A stretch of 64,000 nt of DNA, taken from NCBI RefSeq assembly GCF_029227915.1, contig NC_079881.1, positions 20,743,501 through 20,807,500 of the forward strand. Direction: 5' to 3'. The position numbers and the translations under genes were made by a program. Of this stretch, positions 53,720 to 64,000 are shown piece after piece (positions within the stretch are counted from its first letter, which is position 1; each line of letters starts with the position of its first letter). The notes below the pieces were generated by a model, which worked only from the letters and a program-made list of their open reading frames with translations, did not search any database and had not been told where the DNA came from. Origin of the DNA: Hydractinia symbiolongicarpus. Taxonomy: Eukaryota; Cnidaria; Hydrozoa; Anthoathecata; Hydractiniidae.

Positions 53720-54830
53720 TACTTCGGACATTTCATTAAACTATTATTGGGGTTAATGCGCAATTAAATTGGAATATAACATGCAAACTGTCACAAAAAA
53801 CATTATACCAGCTTTCCTATGAACCACAAAAGATTAATTCATTTGATTATTTTGCATAACTGTTGCATGTTCCACGATGAATTATGGACAAAAGTCAAAC
53901 ACACTTAAAACTATGTATAATATTAACCTAGTTTGGTATCGAAACCAATTTTTATTGGTGGATCTATTTGAAAGAAATCTCTTCAAAGCAGCAATAGTAA
54001 AGTCCAGTAAAGCATTCCTCAAAAATGGTTGTGGTCATTGCAATTATAGCTGAAAGTGTAATGAGATAATTAAGTGTATTTTAATTGTCACGTATCAGTA
54101 GGGCGTGACAGTAGGGTTTTTTGGAAATGTTCGTCATTTTGATCTCTTCCGCTAACCTTCCTGAAGAAAAAATCGAAATATTCAAGAGAATTTATTATAT
54201 TTTAACTGACTTGGTATTTTCTATAGGAATAAGCTTGGCAGTAGCTCCAACTTCATCCTGGGAAATCACTCGGACATGATTCGAACAATTTATAAATGAT
54301 CAGTTTTAATCATACTTTCTTCTTTGACTATTCGTAAGCATAATGGACGCATAAACGATATGACGTCTTGTTTATAGGATGATCAGAGCAATGATTCATC
54401 TTTATTGATCCAATGTACTATATCTAATTAAAGGTGTATACTGTGTCTTTTGATTAACATTTTTCCTTGTAAGTTGAGTTTCAAAACTAAATAAAAGCAA
54501 AAATAGGCTTGTGTAGGGATGAACTTAAATGCAAGTTACCGAAAAATTAGAATTAATTTTCGCAAGGATTAATAAACATAGATTTCGCAAAAGATTGGTA
54601 AAATATTGATTTAATTTTTAATATTTCTATTTTTATTTGAACAACAAAGTTGCTTTTTTCAAAATCTAATTTCTATTAAGGCATCATTCAGACAAAAGCA
54701 ATCTTTGATTGGTAATTATTTTGCTATCACAAGAAATATCGCGAAATTTCTCGAAGGAAAAAGCTCCTATAAAGCAAATATATAAACCATACGAATTGAT
54801 TACCATATCTACACTTTTGTTACCGTCGTA
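53720..54830. repeat. duplicated non-coding block, copy A
   Basis: Aligns collinearly with 56965-58000. Shared words include AAAAGATTAATTCATTTGAT, GTATTTTAATTGTCAC, GTAGGGCGTGACA, GCTAACCTTCC.GAAGAAA, TTCATCCTGGGAAAT.ACTCG and ATCCATCTTTATTGATCCAATGT-like blocks, with substitutions and small indels throughout. Neither copy keeps a common open frame, so the block is taken as non-coding. Confidence 0.85.
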
Positions 54831-55957
54831 AATGGAACCATTTATGAAGTGATTGGTATAACGAGGAATGTGGAAACGTTGCCTGAAAATGTCTATAAAA
54901 ACGTCTATAAAATACGTATTTCAAACTTCACTCCACTTGTTGGATGGACGGGCGAGGATGTAAAACATTATTCTCAAAAAGAAGGGTTTCGAAATGTAGG
55001 CAATTGTTTAGATCCCTGTCGATCACAAAAAGTAAAACTTTTTTTGTGTATCTACTGACCGCATATATATCTGGATATAACACTGTTTACACCTTTTCAG
55101 AAGCTAATGAAAATGGTAACTCTCCAACTTTTAAGCGCACGTTATAACCACCATGCGGCATCTTAAAGCATATCCGCAAATACTTTGCGAAAAATAATTG
55201 AAAGTGCACGATACTGTTTGCTCAATCAGGCGTATTCTTGCCAGCATTTCACCGCACCACTAAGCGCTTAGTCAACGCAGTCAACGAGACGTAGTTTTTA
55301 CAGCAGCAGCTATGTTTCTTTGTCCGTTTTGGAGTCACTGAAGTAGGTTTGCAGTAATGCTAACCCGAAAGAATTGTGTGTAAAACCAACAGCCAATCAA
55401 AAGATATCTTGAAAACATTCACATCTGTCAAAGTCACCTACCACACCACTTATATAGACACGATCAGTTCAAGTTTGTATACTTTAAGTAATGGGTATAT
55501 AATCTTTCATACGTTATTTTTGAACACATGTCTCGAACACGAAATATAATTGGAAAGTAAAACTATCGTATATTTTATTTCCTTAACTTTATCTAATAAT
55601 ACATTTTTTCATTGTAGACTTGCAGTATTACGCAAACATTGCATATTCATTACACATATAATAAAAAGTTATTCTTTTAAAACATCAATATTCACTTGCC
55701 CAAATCACATTTTGTGAAAGACATTAACTGGGGGGGGTCCGCGCAGAGACAGACAGACGACGGCTATTATCATAGAGATAACTCTTAACTATTTCGACCC
55801 ATACATTCTGATAATATTTTGAAACGTTGTTATAAACGATATTGCACTGACACGTTGCTTCAAAGCAATTAATTTATTTTGACTTTTTAAAAACTAAAAG
55901 CTAAAAACCTTTTTTAGTTACTCACTATTCTTTTCTAAGAAACTTTAGATTAAACTT
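54831..55957. other. no clear gene
   Basis: An open stretch at about 54830-55058 (+) reads IYEVIGITRNVETLPENVYK and SNFTPLVGWTGEDVKHYSQK but has no recognised family. A CTTATATAGAC box lies at 55449-55460 and could belong to an unrecognised plus-strand promoter. A GACAGACAGACGACGGCTAT element end lies at 55745-55765, preceded by a G run. Confidence 0.35.
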
Positions 55958-56296
55958 TTATTTTTTATTACAAAGGTAATATATTAAGTAACATATACAC
56001 GCCAGCACGAAAACTCCAAAGAATACACCATAGTAAATACCACTATCATCAGACGAACTGGTGCCACTGCTGCTTCCACGTACTCTACTTCCACCTCCTC
56101 TACGAGCTAATGCCAGTGGTGTGCTTTCATTTGTATGCTTTCGCAGCTCCTGATATCTGTCTTGAGTTGTTATTGCTTCGGTTGTGTTTATAAATTGTAT
56201 ATCTGTACTGTTGTTGTCTTGTCCTATAACACGCTCTAACGTTAAGTTAACGTAAAAAAATAACCAGCCAAATAAGATTAGGCGGATGACAGCCAT
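55958..56296 (-). CDS. small secretory-pathway membrane protein, paralogue 2
   Basis: The 112-residue single-exon ORF has a signal peptide (MAVIRLILFGWLFFYVNLTL), a polar segment with N-N-S-T and N-T-T glycosylation sites (QFINTTEAITTQ), the block TPLALARRGGGSRVRGSSSG, an acidic Ser patch, a transmembrane helix (about residues 87-108, YGVFFGVFVLACICYLIYYL) and a short NKK end. Organisation and the TPLALAR.GGGS block match paralogue 1; the linker is Arg/Ser-rich rather than Lys/Gly-rich. A TATA-like box lies about 85 bp upstream of the ATG. It is probably a lineage-restricted duplicated gene; function is unknown. Confidence 0.65.
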   Translation of the reverse strand: MAVIRLILFGWLFFYVNLTLERVIGQDNNSTDIQFINTTEAITTQDRYQELRKHTNESTPLALARRGGGSRVRGSSSGTSSSDDSGIYYGVFFGVFVLACICYLIYYLCNKK

Positions 56297-56378
56297 TGGT
56301 AATTGTTAGTAGTGTGTTAAATCGTTCAATTTACTGTATGTTATAATTTGTCTCTATTTGATGGATTTATATATGTTT

Positions 56379-56415
56379 GCTTATATAAGTTCAATTGCTT
56401 ATGCAGCATGTTTCA
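56379..56415 (-). promoter_or_regulatory. TATA-like box and conserved upstream motif of paralogue 2
   Basis: The minus strand has TGAAACATGCTGCATAAGCA then ATTGAACTTATATAAGC. Alignment with the paralogue 1 promoter keeps TGCATAAGCAATT and the adjacent cap-distal CTTACCC word, while the rest of the leader differs. Placing a canonical TATATAA box just downstream of the motif fits a shared core promoter. Confidence 0.55.
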
Positions 56416-56964
56416 GCAAGGGTAAGTGCCAGTTAGAAGAAACGGAAATTAATGACAATGATAGTTTAGAAGTTACGTAAATAAAAATAATTTTCCTGTC
56501 AAAATTAATCAGGGCTGTCTGTTCCGTTTTCTTTTCTAATCTTGTCTTTTAACAGACTGTATCCTAAAATTCCAACTTTTTGGTTAGCGTAAAAGCTATC
56601 GTAAATTACGTCAAACACTATAAATATTCTCGAATTTTTTCTTCGATTTGTTGTTTACAAGTTCATAAAAACTTTCAGGTGAATGGTCTAAAGAAGTCTA
56701 TCGTTTACTAACATGTGTTCTTACGAACTTGCTGAATTCTTGTTCTCAATTGTTGCTGTTTTGATATATTTTTAATACGATTTCATAAATCTTTTGATTA
56801 CAACTATTGTACATAAATATAAAATATAAATATAAAATAAAAACTACAACTGAAAAAATTAAGTAGTAGAGTAATACGAAACAAAAGACTATTGTTATTT
56901 TTTTTATTTATTTTTGTTGTACTGCAATTGTGCAAGGCTCTTTATCGTAGGTTATATTTCATCC

Positions 56965-58000
56965 CTATGTATGAACATTTCATTAAATTATTATTCATCG
57001 ATTTTGCAAACTTTCATACGAACCATAAAAGATTAATTCATTTGATAACTTTCGCATGTTCCACAATGAATTAGGGGCAACAGTCAACTGCACCGAAAAC
57101 TGTGTCATATTAACCTAGATAAACAAAATTTGATTAGCAGACATATTTCAAAGAAACCTCTTTAAATCAGCCCGAAAAAAGTCAGTGAAAAATACGTTGA
57201 AATGGTTACAGAAACTCTTAAATTGTCAAACAAATTGTTACCATGCAACCATAGCTAAAAGTGTTATGAGTTAATTAAGTGTATTTTAATTGTCACATTA
57301 AAGTAGGGCGTGACAAAGTGGTTCTTTTTCGGAAATATTCGCCATTTCGATCTCTTCAGCTAACCTTCCAGAAGAAAGTAATTAAAATATTCAAGAGAAT
57401 CTGTTATCTCTTAACTGACTTGGTAATTCCATTGGTAATGGTAATTATTAGGAAACGTTACTTTTGCGGTAGCTGTGACTTCATCCTGGGAAATTACTCG
57501 GACATGAAACAACAAGATTTATAAAGACCATCTTAAATTATATTTTCTTCCTTCACTATTCTGTAAACATAATGGGCGATATGACATCTTGTTTATATGA
57601 TGACCAGGACGATGATCCATCTTTATTGATCCAATGTGCTATATTTATTTAAGTTGTATATTGTGTCTTTTGATTAAACTTGTCCTTGTAAGTTGAATTT
57701 TAAAACTAATAATTGTAAAAATAGGGTTATGTAGGGGTGACTTGATATGCAAGTTACTGGAAAATTAGTTTTCGCGAGGATTAAGTAACAAAAAATATTG
57801 ATTTTGATTTTTGATATTTCTATTTGTATTTGCACAACAAAGTTGCTTATATCAAAATCAACTCGTTCCCAATTTTCATTCAGACATGATTCAGACAACA
57901 ACAATCTTTAATTGGTAATTATTGTGAGATTTCTCAGAGGAATTAACTCTCATAAAGCAAGTATAGGTCCCATACCAATTTTACTATATCTACATTTTTT
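56965..58000. repeat. duplicated non-coding block, copy B
   Basis: Counterpart of 53720-54830. It lies about 0.7-1.7 kb upstream of the paralogue 2 ATG in the gene's orientation. Collinearity over about 1 kb with indels fits duplication of gene plus upstream DNA. The two short ORFs inside (57279-57524 and 57674-57904) are not conserved in copy A. Confidence 0.85.
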
Positions 58001-60046
58001 GGCATAATGGCATGATTAAAGAAAACAAAACATTCAAATCTTATAATTGAGAAAAAAATTGCAAACATGCCTTCCCAGCGTTTTGGAGACACATTCTACG
58101 TCATTTTTATCAGCAATTGTTAAGTACTGTGTGTAATAAACAGGACATGGAATTAATAGATGGGATCGTACATTTTGGCGGAAATTTTTCTGGTCGCATG
58201 TAAGAAATGAATGTTCCTTTTTTCTTACTATGTTATTCCCATTATTTCTAATTCGTGTAACTGTTCCTTTTTCTTTTCTTATCTTTTAAAGGAGAGTCGA
58301 AGTGCGAACGGCTGCTAAATAAATGTTCATGATAAAATTGTTGAATATTCAGACCAGACCGACTGGCTTGGTCTTCTCACCATCATGACAAAAAATCGTC
58401 CTGCGGGTAAGATTCAACCCGAACGGCATTACCTTCAAAGAATATTTTAATTAAATAGTTTTATCATTAGCACCAATAAATATCCCTAATGTGATTGGCT
58501 GAGAGGAGAGACGTAAATACGATGTTTTATATTTTAATATGACCGCGTAAAATTTGCTCTGCGTAGTGAGTGACAAAACAAGAGGCGTTTAAAGTTTTTT
58601 GAATCTCAAAGATAATTTTTAATGTTATCAAAGTAATTTTAAAAATTCAAAAAATTTAAAAGTAAAGTATCGTCTGTCAGCCTGTGACTTGCAGCTAATA
58701 AACATATCTATTAAAATGGTCCGTCTTTTAAAAACTGAATTAAGTAAGTATTTTGAAGACAAAAATTAGCGGTCGATGAAATTTAAGTATTTCTTTTGAT
58801 AAGGAATTACACGTCTAAAGTTTGGAAGGTTTAAGATTTGACTGAAGAAGTTATGGTTTGTCATTATCACCGATTTTTAGGAAAAAACTTCCCATTAACT
58901 TCAAAGCTTACCTGCTATGAAAAAAGGGTTGACTTAAATTAATTCATGTCATTGCAGGAACAAACAATTTCATATTAGTATCAGTAAATTTGCAATATAC
59001 CTTATACCCTTATAACGCCGGCGACTGGCGGGAAAAAAGACAGGTGTTAAATCAGGCTGGTGTTGAAAAAAACGCTTTCAGAAGAAAATGACATAAAGCG
59101 GCGTTAATTTACATAATGTTCTATTTCCCTTGCTGTTATGACGCATAATGAGTATGATCTTGATGGGCAAATAGGAAGCGTTAAATTTCTGTTGTAATAA
59201 GAAACTTACTGACTATACTTAGCACTATACTCTTAGCTATAGACACAGTGTTTTTATAAGAAAGTTTTAGCTATTGAGTAATCCCCAATAGAAGCCCTAG
59301 TTTCTTTTAAAAAGAAAGGCGTGTAGAGGGGTCAAAATATGTTTGTTTTTTATTTTGTCAAACTTCCGACATTTTACGAATGCTGTCATTCGCAAATAGA
59401 TCCCGTCGATTTAATGGTGAAAAACTTCTTTCTACCTGATTATCTTCTATCAAACAATAACTGTTTTCTTTCTTCGTTTCTCAATACGTTCCGTTTGTTT
59501 TTTAACCTGGCCTTAACAAGAGGGCAACTTTTGAAGTGGGGCTGGCAGTAAATGTAGGACGGCGTTACAAGGACCGATAAGGTATCTCGAGAAATCTTTA
59601 AAAGTTGAATTGTTTTCCCCGCCCTGTTCTTATCATGCTAAACTTATTGTTTCTCAAAATGTCGGCCCTGACATCGTAGATGCGATGCGATGCTCCCCCT
59701 GATTTATTCGAAGCGAGTAATTTAAGCCTATGAATAAATGGTGCAGTATTTGTTTTTAAAATCATTATCAAAACAAAGGAATTTTTTCTTTAAACTACAA
59801 AAGGATATAAATTTTCTTAAACTAATTGGTTAAACTAATTAATACATGTGGTAGCTTGTCAAAAAACTGCATAGTGTGCGAATAACACTTCTCCACGGAG
59901 ACTTTGGAGTTGAAGTTAAAGGAAGGCAAATGCCAGATGGTTAGCTATTCTAATTTTTTCTTTTCCAGCTGTGCATGTACAATTATAACCAAAAAAATGA
60001 TTAACGGTAAAATGATTAATCGCATGTCAGCTCCACCTCGTCTATA

Positions 60047-60180
60047 TTTTCCAAGAAATTAATCGCTGTAAAACGGTCCCTCGTTATTTTCCAAGAAATT
60101 AATCGCTGTAAAACGGTCCCTCGTTATTTTCCAAGAAATTAATCGCTGTAAAACGGTCCCTCGTTATTTTCCACGAATTC
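60047..60180. repeat. 40-bp minisatellite, three near-identical units plus a degenerate one
   Basis: CCAAGAAATTAATCGCTGTA begins at 60051, 60091 and 60131, each followed by AAACGGTCCCTCGTTATTTT. A fourth, diverged unit starts at 60171 (CCACGAATTCATGCGCTGCA). Three nearly perfect units indicate recent expansion. Confidence 0.95.
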
Positions 60181-61266
60181 ATGCGCTGCAGAACAGCCAT
60201 CAGCTTCAAAATTAAATGCTTTTTAAATTCTGCTAACTAACTATGGAGAATTGTAATCGCAGCACTATCAACTAACCGGCATATCGAAATCAATAGCAAA
60301 TTTATATTTTTTAAAGAGAAATGTTGGTATCTGATGCTTTGATGTCGTATTTTCACATTGTCTATTCTTTGGATAATTTCTACAATGAGCCACTTATACA
60401 TGGGCGCTTTTATCATTATTCATGTGTACTAGTTTGTGGCCCGCGGAAAAATATAGGGGTCTGCCCGTCCTTTGTACAACACGTTTAGTATGTCGCTACA
60501 TGCGGTATTATTTTGCGCAGAAACAGACGACGGCTATTAAGCCACAAGTAACTGTGTGACCTGGCTTTGAAAACTCTGTGGAGCGCTTAATAAGAGCCGT
60601 AACTGTGCCAAACGATAAGGTGGAGTCGTAAATCAAGTTAGCCTCCGTTTAAATAAAAACACAAGAAACAGGACATTATAAGGTAATATTAGGTGAACAG
60701 TGTTGCACAACCGTATAGGCGTAATACACTTTTCCAAATAAAATTATCACATTTAGTCATCCGGGTAATTTTTTTTAAAAGATGTCTTTTCTGCAATTTT
60801 AGCTAAAATAAAAACACAGTTCACAGTCCGTTTTCAGTCGTATCGGTATATATTTTTGTCGAACACTCCCCTCCATCCTGTCAAATTTATACGAAAACAA
60901 GTTTGTTGCGATAATTATATCTTTGGCTACATAACTTTGCTTTTTCTAACGCGGAAAGTGAGAAAATATCGAGTTATTGATTTATCAGGCTTAAAATAAA
61001 TCAGTCATAAAACAGCTATTGTAACACAAAATATGCTATATTTTTGGAACCACGTGTTGTTTTAAGTAAAAAAAGGAAAGTCTTGTAGAGCTGAATCAGA
61101 GCTTCGCAACCACATGTTTTCCAACGAACAAAAATTTTACTAAGGGGAGTGTTCAACAAAATAAACTGGAAGGGTGTATTTTTGTATATAATTTTTTTTT
61201 CTCTTTTTAGAATTTTTTTATGGAAATATTTTATCATCACCCTACAGATAATTTATTTGGCTTTCA

Positions 61267-61268
<2 letters not shown>

Positions 61269-61299
<31 letters not shown>
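61269..61299. repeat. (AT)n microsatellite
   Basis: About 15 alternating AT units beside the Penelope-like remnant. Confidence 0.95.
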
Positions 61300-61303
<4 letters not shown>

Positions 61304-61372
61304 CCGTTATACCTTAAGATTTTCCCAAGCTGTACCGTATTATCTTCAATAAAAATAAAATCAAATCTAGTG

Positions 61373-61503
61373 TATATATGTGAGGAGGCTAATAGTGTAA
61401 CATTTGTTTAAGAAGATGCCGCTACGGCAGTTACACTATAAAAGATAAGGGGAAGAAAACGTTAGAGTGCACGAGTTCTTTGAGAGCCTAATTAAAGGGA
61501 CCT
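61373..61503 (+). repeat. 131-bp repeat with conserved hairpin, copy 2
   Basis: About 97% identical to 18224-18354. The arms ATAGTGTAAC (61392-61401) and GTTACACTAT (61430-61439) and the inner GCCG-CTA-CGGC hairpin are unchanged; all differences lie outside the paired bases. The Penelope-like coding fragment starts directly after this unit. Confidence 0.85.
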
Positions 61504-61505
61504 AA

Positions 61506-62048
61506 TTAAAAGCTGATCCTTATACTACGAGATCCACAAAAGACGACGAAAATCCTGGATACGTACCATGTGAGAAGAAATGCGATTCTTGCAGTAACTT
61601 TGTTGATCACGTCGACTCTTTTACCTGCAACGCTACAAAGAAGCATTTCAAAATCCGTAAACAGCTCACTTGTACTACCAAACACGTCGTATACATGTGC
61701 TATTGTCTTAAATGCAAAAAACAAGGCATTGGCTCCACAAACAGCTGGAAACATCGTTTGGCCAATTACAAAAGCCACATCAAGAACCAAGTTAAATCTT
61801 GTCAAATTGTCAAGCACTTCATCGAATGTTGCAACGATGCCGAAAATCCAACGAAATTTCTTCGCTTCATTCTGATCGATTATGTGGACAATACTGATCA
61901 ACTTTCGAACGAAAAGATCGAAGAAATCCTGCTCGAAAAGGAGAAGTTTTGGATCGGTACGGTGTGCGCGATTCATCAAGGCTTGAATGGATTCCACGAT
62001 TGGCGACGTACGAAACGTATACAGAAACATTTAATTGGCGATTGGTGA
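61506..62048 (+). pseudogene. Penelope-like element C-terminus with GIY-YIG endonuclease region
   Basis: The frame is open from 61506, without a start codon, to TGA at 62046-62048. It reads GYVPCEKKCDSCSNFVDHV, then HFKIRKQLTCTTKHVVYMC, YCLKCKKQGIGSTNSWKHRL, SCQIVKHFIECCNDAENPT, and LLEKEKFWIGTVCAIHQGLN-GFHDW. The order, a Cys-rich linker followed by a GIY-YIG-like strand pair (VVYMCYCLKC...GIGST), an H-F block and an 'E..WI......GLN' end, is that of Penelope-like elements. The RT that should precede it is missing; instead the 131-bp repeat abuts it. The short methionine-started ORF at 61695 is only its second half. The overlapping minus-strand ORF (61506-62030) is a shadow. Confidence 0.75.
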
Positions 62049-62247
62049 CTTTTAATAAATTTTAAACCTGCTCTCCTTTTACCTTTTACACTCCATCGTA
62101 GTTTTTAGTTTTCTTTCATCTCCATCGCTGTTGTTTTTAACATTTTTTATTAGCTTTTTATTACAGCAATTATATCTTTTAATTACAGCAATTATATCTA
62201 CTTTCATAAAAACTTTTTTTAGCAGATTCTTTTATCATTGTCATTTT

Positions 62248-62276
62248 CTGATGAAGTCTGTTGTAGACAGACGAAA
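62248..62276 (+). ncRNA. hammerhead ribozyme-like core
   Basis: CTGATGA (62248-62254) and GAAA (62273-62276) enclose a stem II of about 6 bp, GTCTGT with ACAGAC. The motif lies about 200 nt 3' of the Penelope-like stop codon on the same strand, where such elements place hammerheads. A cleavage-site strand and a strong stem I were not confidently identified, so this may be a degenerate or half motif. Confidence 0.55.
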
Positions 62277-62406
62277 ATTTAAATAAATATAATTTTATCA
62301 CTCAATTACAAATGCAGTCGTTCATCATTTCCAGCATTCCTGTGTGTTAATATTATTTTACATTGGAGTTTTGACCTGACTGGAAAGATTTGGTTTTATA
62401 CTGTGT

Positions 62407-62608
<202 letters not shown>

Positions 62609-62934
62609 GGATACGGTGTCCCGTATCCTTAATGTGTTTCTTTTCTTATTACTAGTTTTTTTAAACTTTTTTTACGCAACCACAACTTCAAAAAAAAGAC
62701 CTCTCTCCATCTCTTGATAAATGTTCTATTTATGTTGTAGGTGGAAACACGTGATACTTATGCTTATGTCACTATGGGGAACCAGGCTCTGATAGTTTTC
62801 ATCATACTTAATAATATTTTTGACAGTACAAGAACTTTAAATTTGTTCGCGTTGAAAGAAAATGCTTTTCTTGTATATGAGAAAAGTTTCCTTGTTTTGG
62901 AATATAGTTTATAGATAGATATTGCCGAAAAATC

Positions 62935-63270
62935 CGGGGTTTTTTTGATTTTCGGGTAAGATCCCAAAAAATCGGGAAAATGGGTTAATCCCGTGACCAA
63001 AACAAGCGAAGAAAATCTTTTTGATGAAACAAAGTTATGCTGTAAGCTCCAAGTTCTAAAGATAATCTTTACATCAGTTATTATTTTGCCCATAATTAGG
63101 GCTTTTTAGTGGTAGTTTCGAGTCATATCAAAGCCTCTGAGAGGTATGGAACCTAAACATTTTGCATGCAGGTGTCTAATATATAAATGTTGAAACTCAT
63201 TACGTATTTTAGGCATGCAACATAGCATTAAAGAGTTATTAAAAGAAACCGTCAGGGGGGGATTCTCCAA
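62935..63270. mobile_element. truncated piggyBac-type MITE, second copy, opposite orientation
   Basis: In reverse orientation this matches 13753-14200: the block AGCCTCTGAGAGGTATGG corresponds to CCATACCTCTCAGAGGCT in the first copy, as do GATGAAACAAAGTT, GTTATTAAAAGAAACCGTCAG with GGGGGG, and TTTTCGGGTAAGAT. Neither terminal CCCTATTCGG nor a flanking TTAA remains. Confidence 0.8.
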
Positions 63271-64000
63271 GCCATTCCCTAGTTATTGTTGTTTTTATGA
63301 TAGATAGTATGGCCCTTTTTGTTGCGTTTTTTGGCCAATTTCGCAACAAATCACGGCACAAGGACGGGGGTCATATATGAGATTTTCTATCTTTAAAAAT
63401 CGATTAATCTAGATTGAGGCATGGCAAGAACTTAAGATTTTTACAGTGGATAGTACATTGGTAAAGGAAAAAATGTATCAATTTTTGATGGCTTATTTTT
63501 CTAAATGAGGTAATGATGACGTCATAGCTGTAGCTCAATGATGATGCTGTAGCTCAAAAGTAAAAGCAAACAATTATACAATAACCGGTAAAGATGTTTA
63601 TACACTGTAATCGTAAAATTGAGAGACGAAATTTCATACAATGTATGAAATTTCGGACAAAAACGTAAATTTACTGACCAGCTAGACATAATAACGTCAT
63701 AGCTGAAAAGATATATCAAAGTGAAGAAAATTTGAGAAGAAAGTTCACCGGAGCCATTATAAATCACTACAAGCTGGTAGCCATAAAACTTGACAAGCGC
63801 TCTTGAAGTGTACACAATATTTGACAGAGTTTTCTGAGATGTTGTTGTAAAAGAAATGATGGTAAACAGTTTGCAAGAACTGTGGGTAATAAATTGCTCC
63901 TGTCTCTGGAATCAACAGATTTGCAGGTCAGATACTTTTACAGTGTTTAAAAACTATAGCACACTAGCAGTAAGCAAAGTATACCTTTATTTATTAACCA
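63271..64000. other. no gene recognised
   Basis: AT-rich. An imperfect ATTTCATACA / TGTATGAAAT palindrome occurs at 63631-63652. Two short GATGATGCTGTAGCTCAA-type words sit at 63525-63555. The ORF at 63522-63815 (-) has no recognised motif. Confidence 0.35.

Larger units (their letters stand above)
58001..61372. other. no gene recognised
   Basis: AT-rich intergenic DNA with a 40-bp minisatellite (60047-60180), an element-end-like AGACGACGGCTATTA at 60525-60540 and an (AT)n run at 61269-61299. ORFs at 59339-59551 and 61016-61352 have no recognisable motif. Confidence 0.35.

Noticed and set aside
61506-62030. 174-residue minus-strand ORF
   Set aside because: It is the antisense shadow of the Penelope-like coding fragment, whose plus-strand translation has the recognisable motifs.

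Overview
This is AT-rich eukaryotic, intron-bearing nuclear DNA dominated by decayed mobile elements. The element families point to an invertebrate metazoan, most plausibly a cnidarian: a Helentron with a C-terminal endonuclease, Penelope-like elements with hammerhead motifs, hAT, piggyBac and Tigger-like remnants, a CR1/L2-type LINE, and multicopy SET / zinc-finger / tyrosine-recombinase-like genes. The species cannot be fixed from sequence alone. No prokaryotic operon, rRNA, clear tRNA gene or CRISPR array is visible.

Layout. 0.3-5.7 kb (+): a decayed LINE, split by a hAT element (1513-4335) whose empty site can be read. 6.5-7.0 kb (+): a degenerate protein-kinase pseudogene. 7.4-8.4 kb: a Tigger-like element. 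8.6-9.1 and 12.0-13.6 kb (-): two diverged copies of a tyrosine-recombinase-like (YR) gene. 13.75-14.5 kb: a piggyBac-type MITE in TTAA. 14.7-17.3 kb (-): zinc-finger and SET-domain exons. 17.6-20.3 kb: a Penelope-like remnant, a hammerhead-like core and a second zinc-finger copy. 21.6-29.3 kb (-): one Helentron, with an OTU/C76-like protease and a 2A-like motif, a DUF6570-like N-terminus, Rep, PIF1-type helicase fused to an endonuclease, and a spliced RPA-like gene. 30-31.2 kb (-): small exons of an unrecognised gene. 34.6-36.2 and 42.1-44.9 kb (-): two more YR loci. 39.3-41.9 kb (-): the best preserved LINE. 47-48.8 kb: an unclassified element with inverted ends.

49.9-58.0 kb holds the most gene-like host sequence: two paralogous single-exon genes (-) for small membrane proteins with a signal peptide and a Gly/Ser-rich linker. 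They share proximal promoter sequence and sit beside a duplicated non-coding block of about 1 kb. 61.4-62.3 kb (+) is a second Penelope-like remnant with its own hammerhead-like core, followed by a TA tract of about 200 bp and a truncated second copy of the piggyBac-type MITE.

Most coding stretches are broken by frameshifts or stops. The intact candidates are the two small membrane-protein genes, the RPA-like gene and possibly the first two Helentron ORFs. All assignments are from reading translations and motifs; no database search was run.
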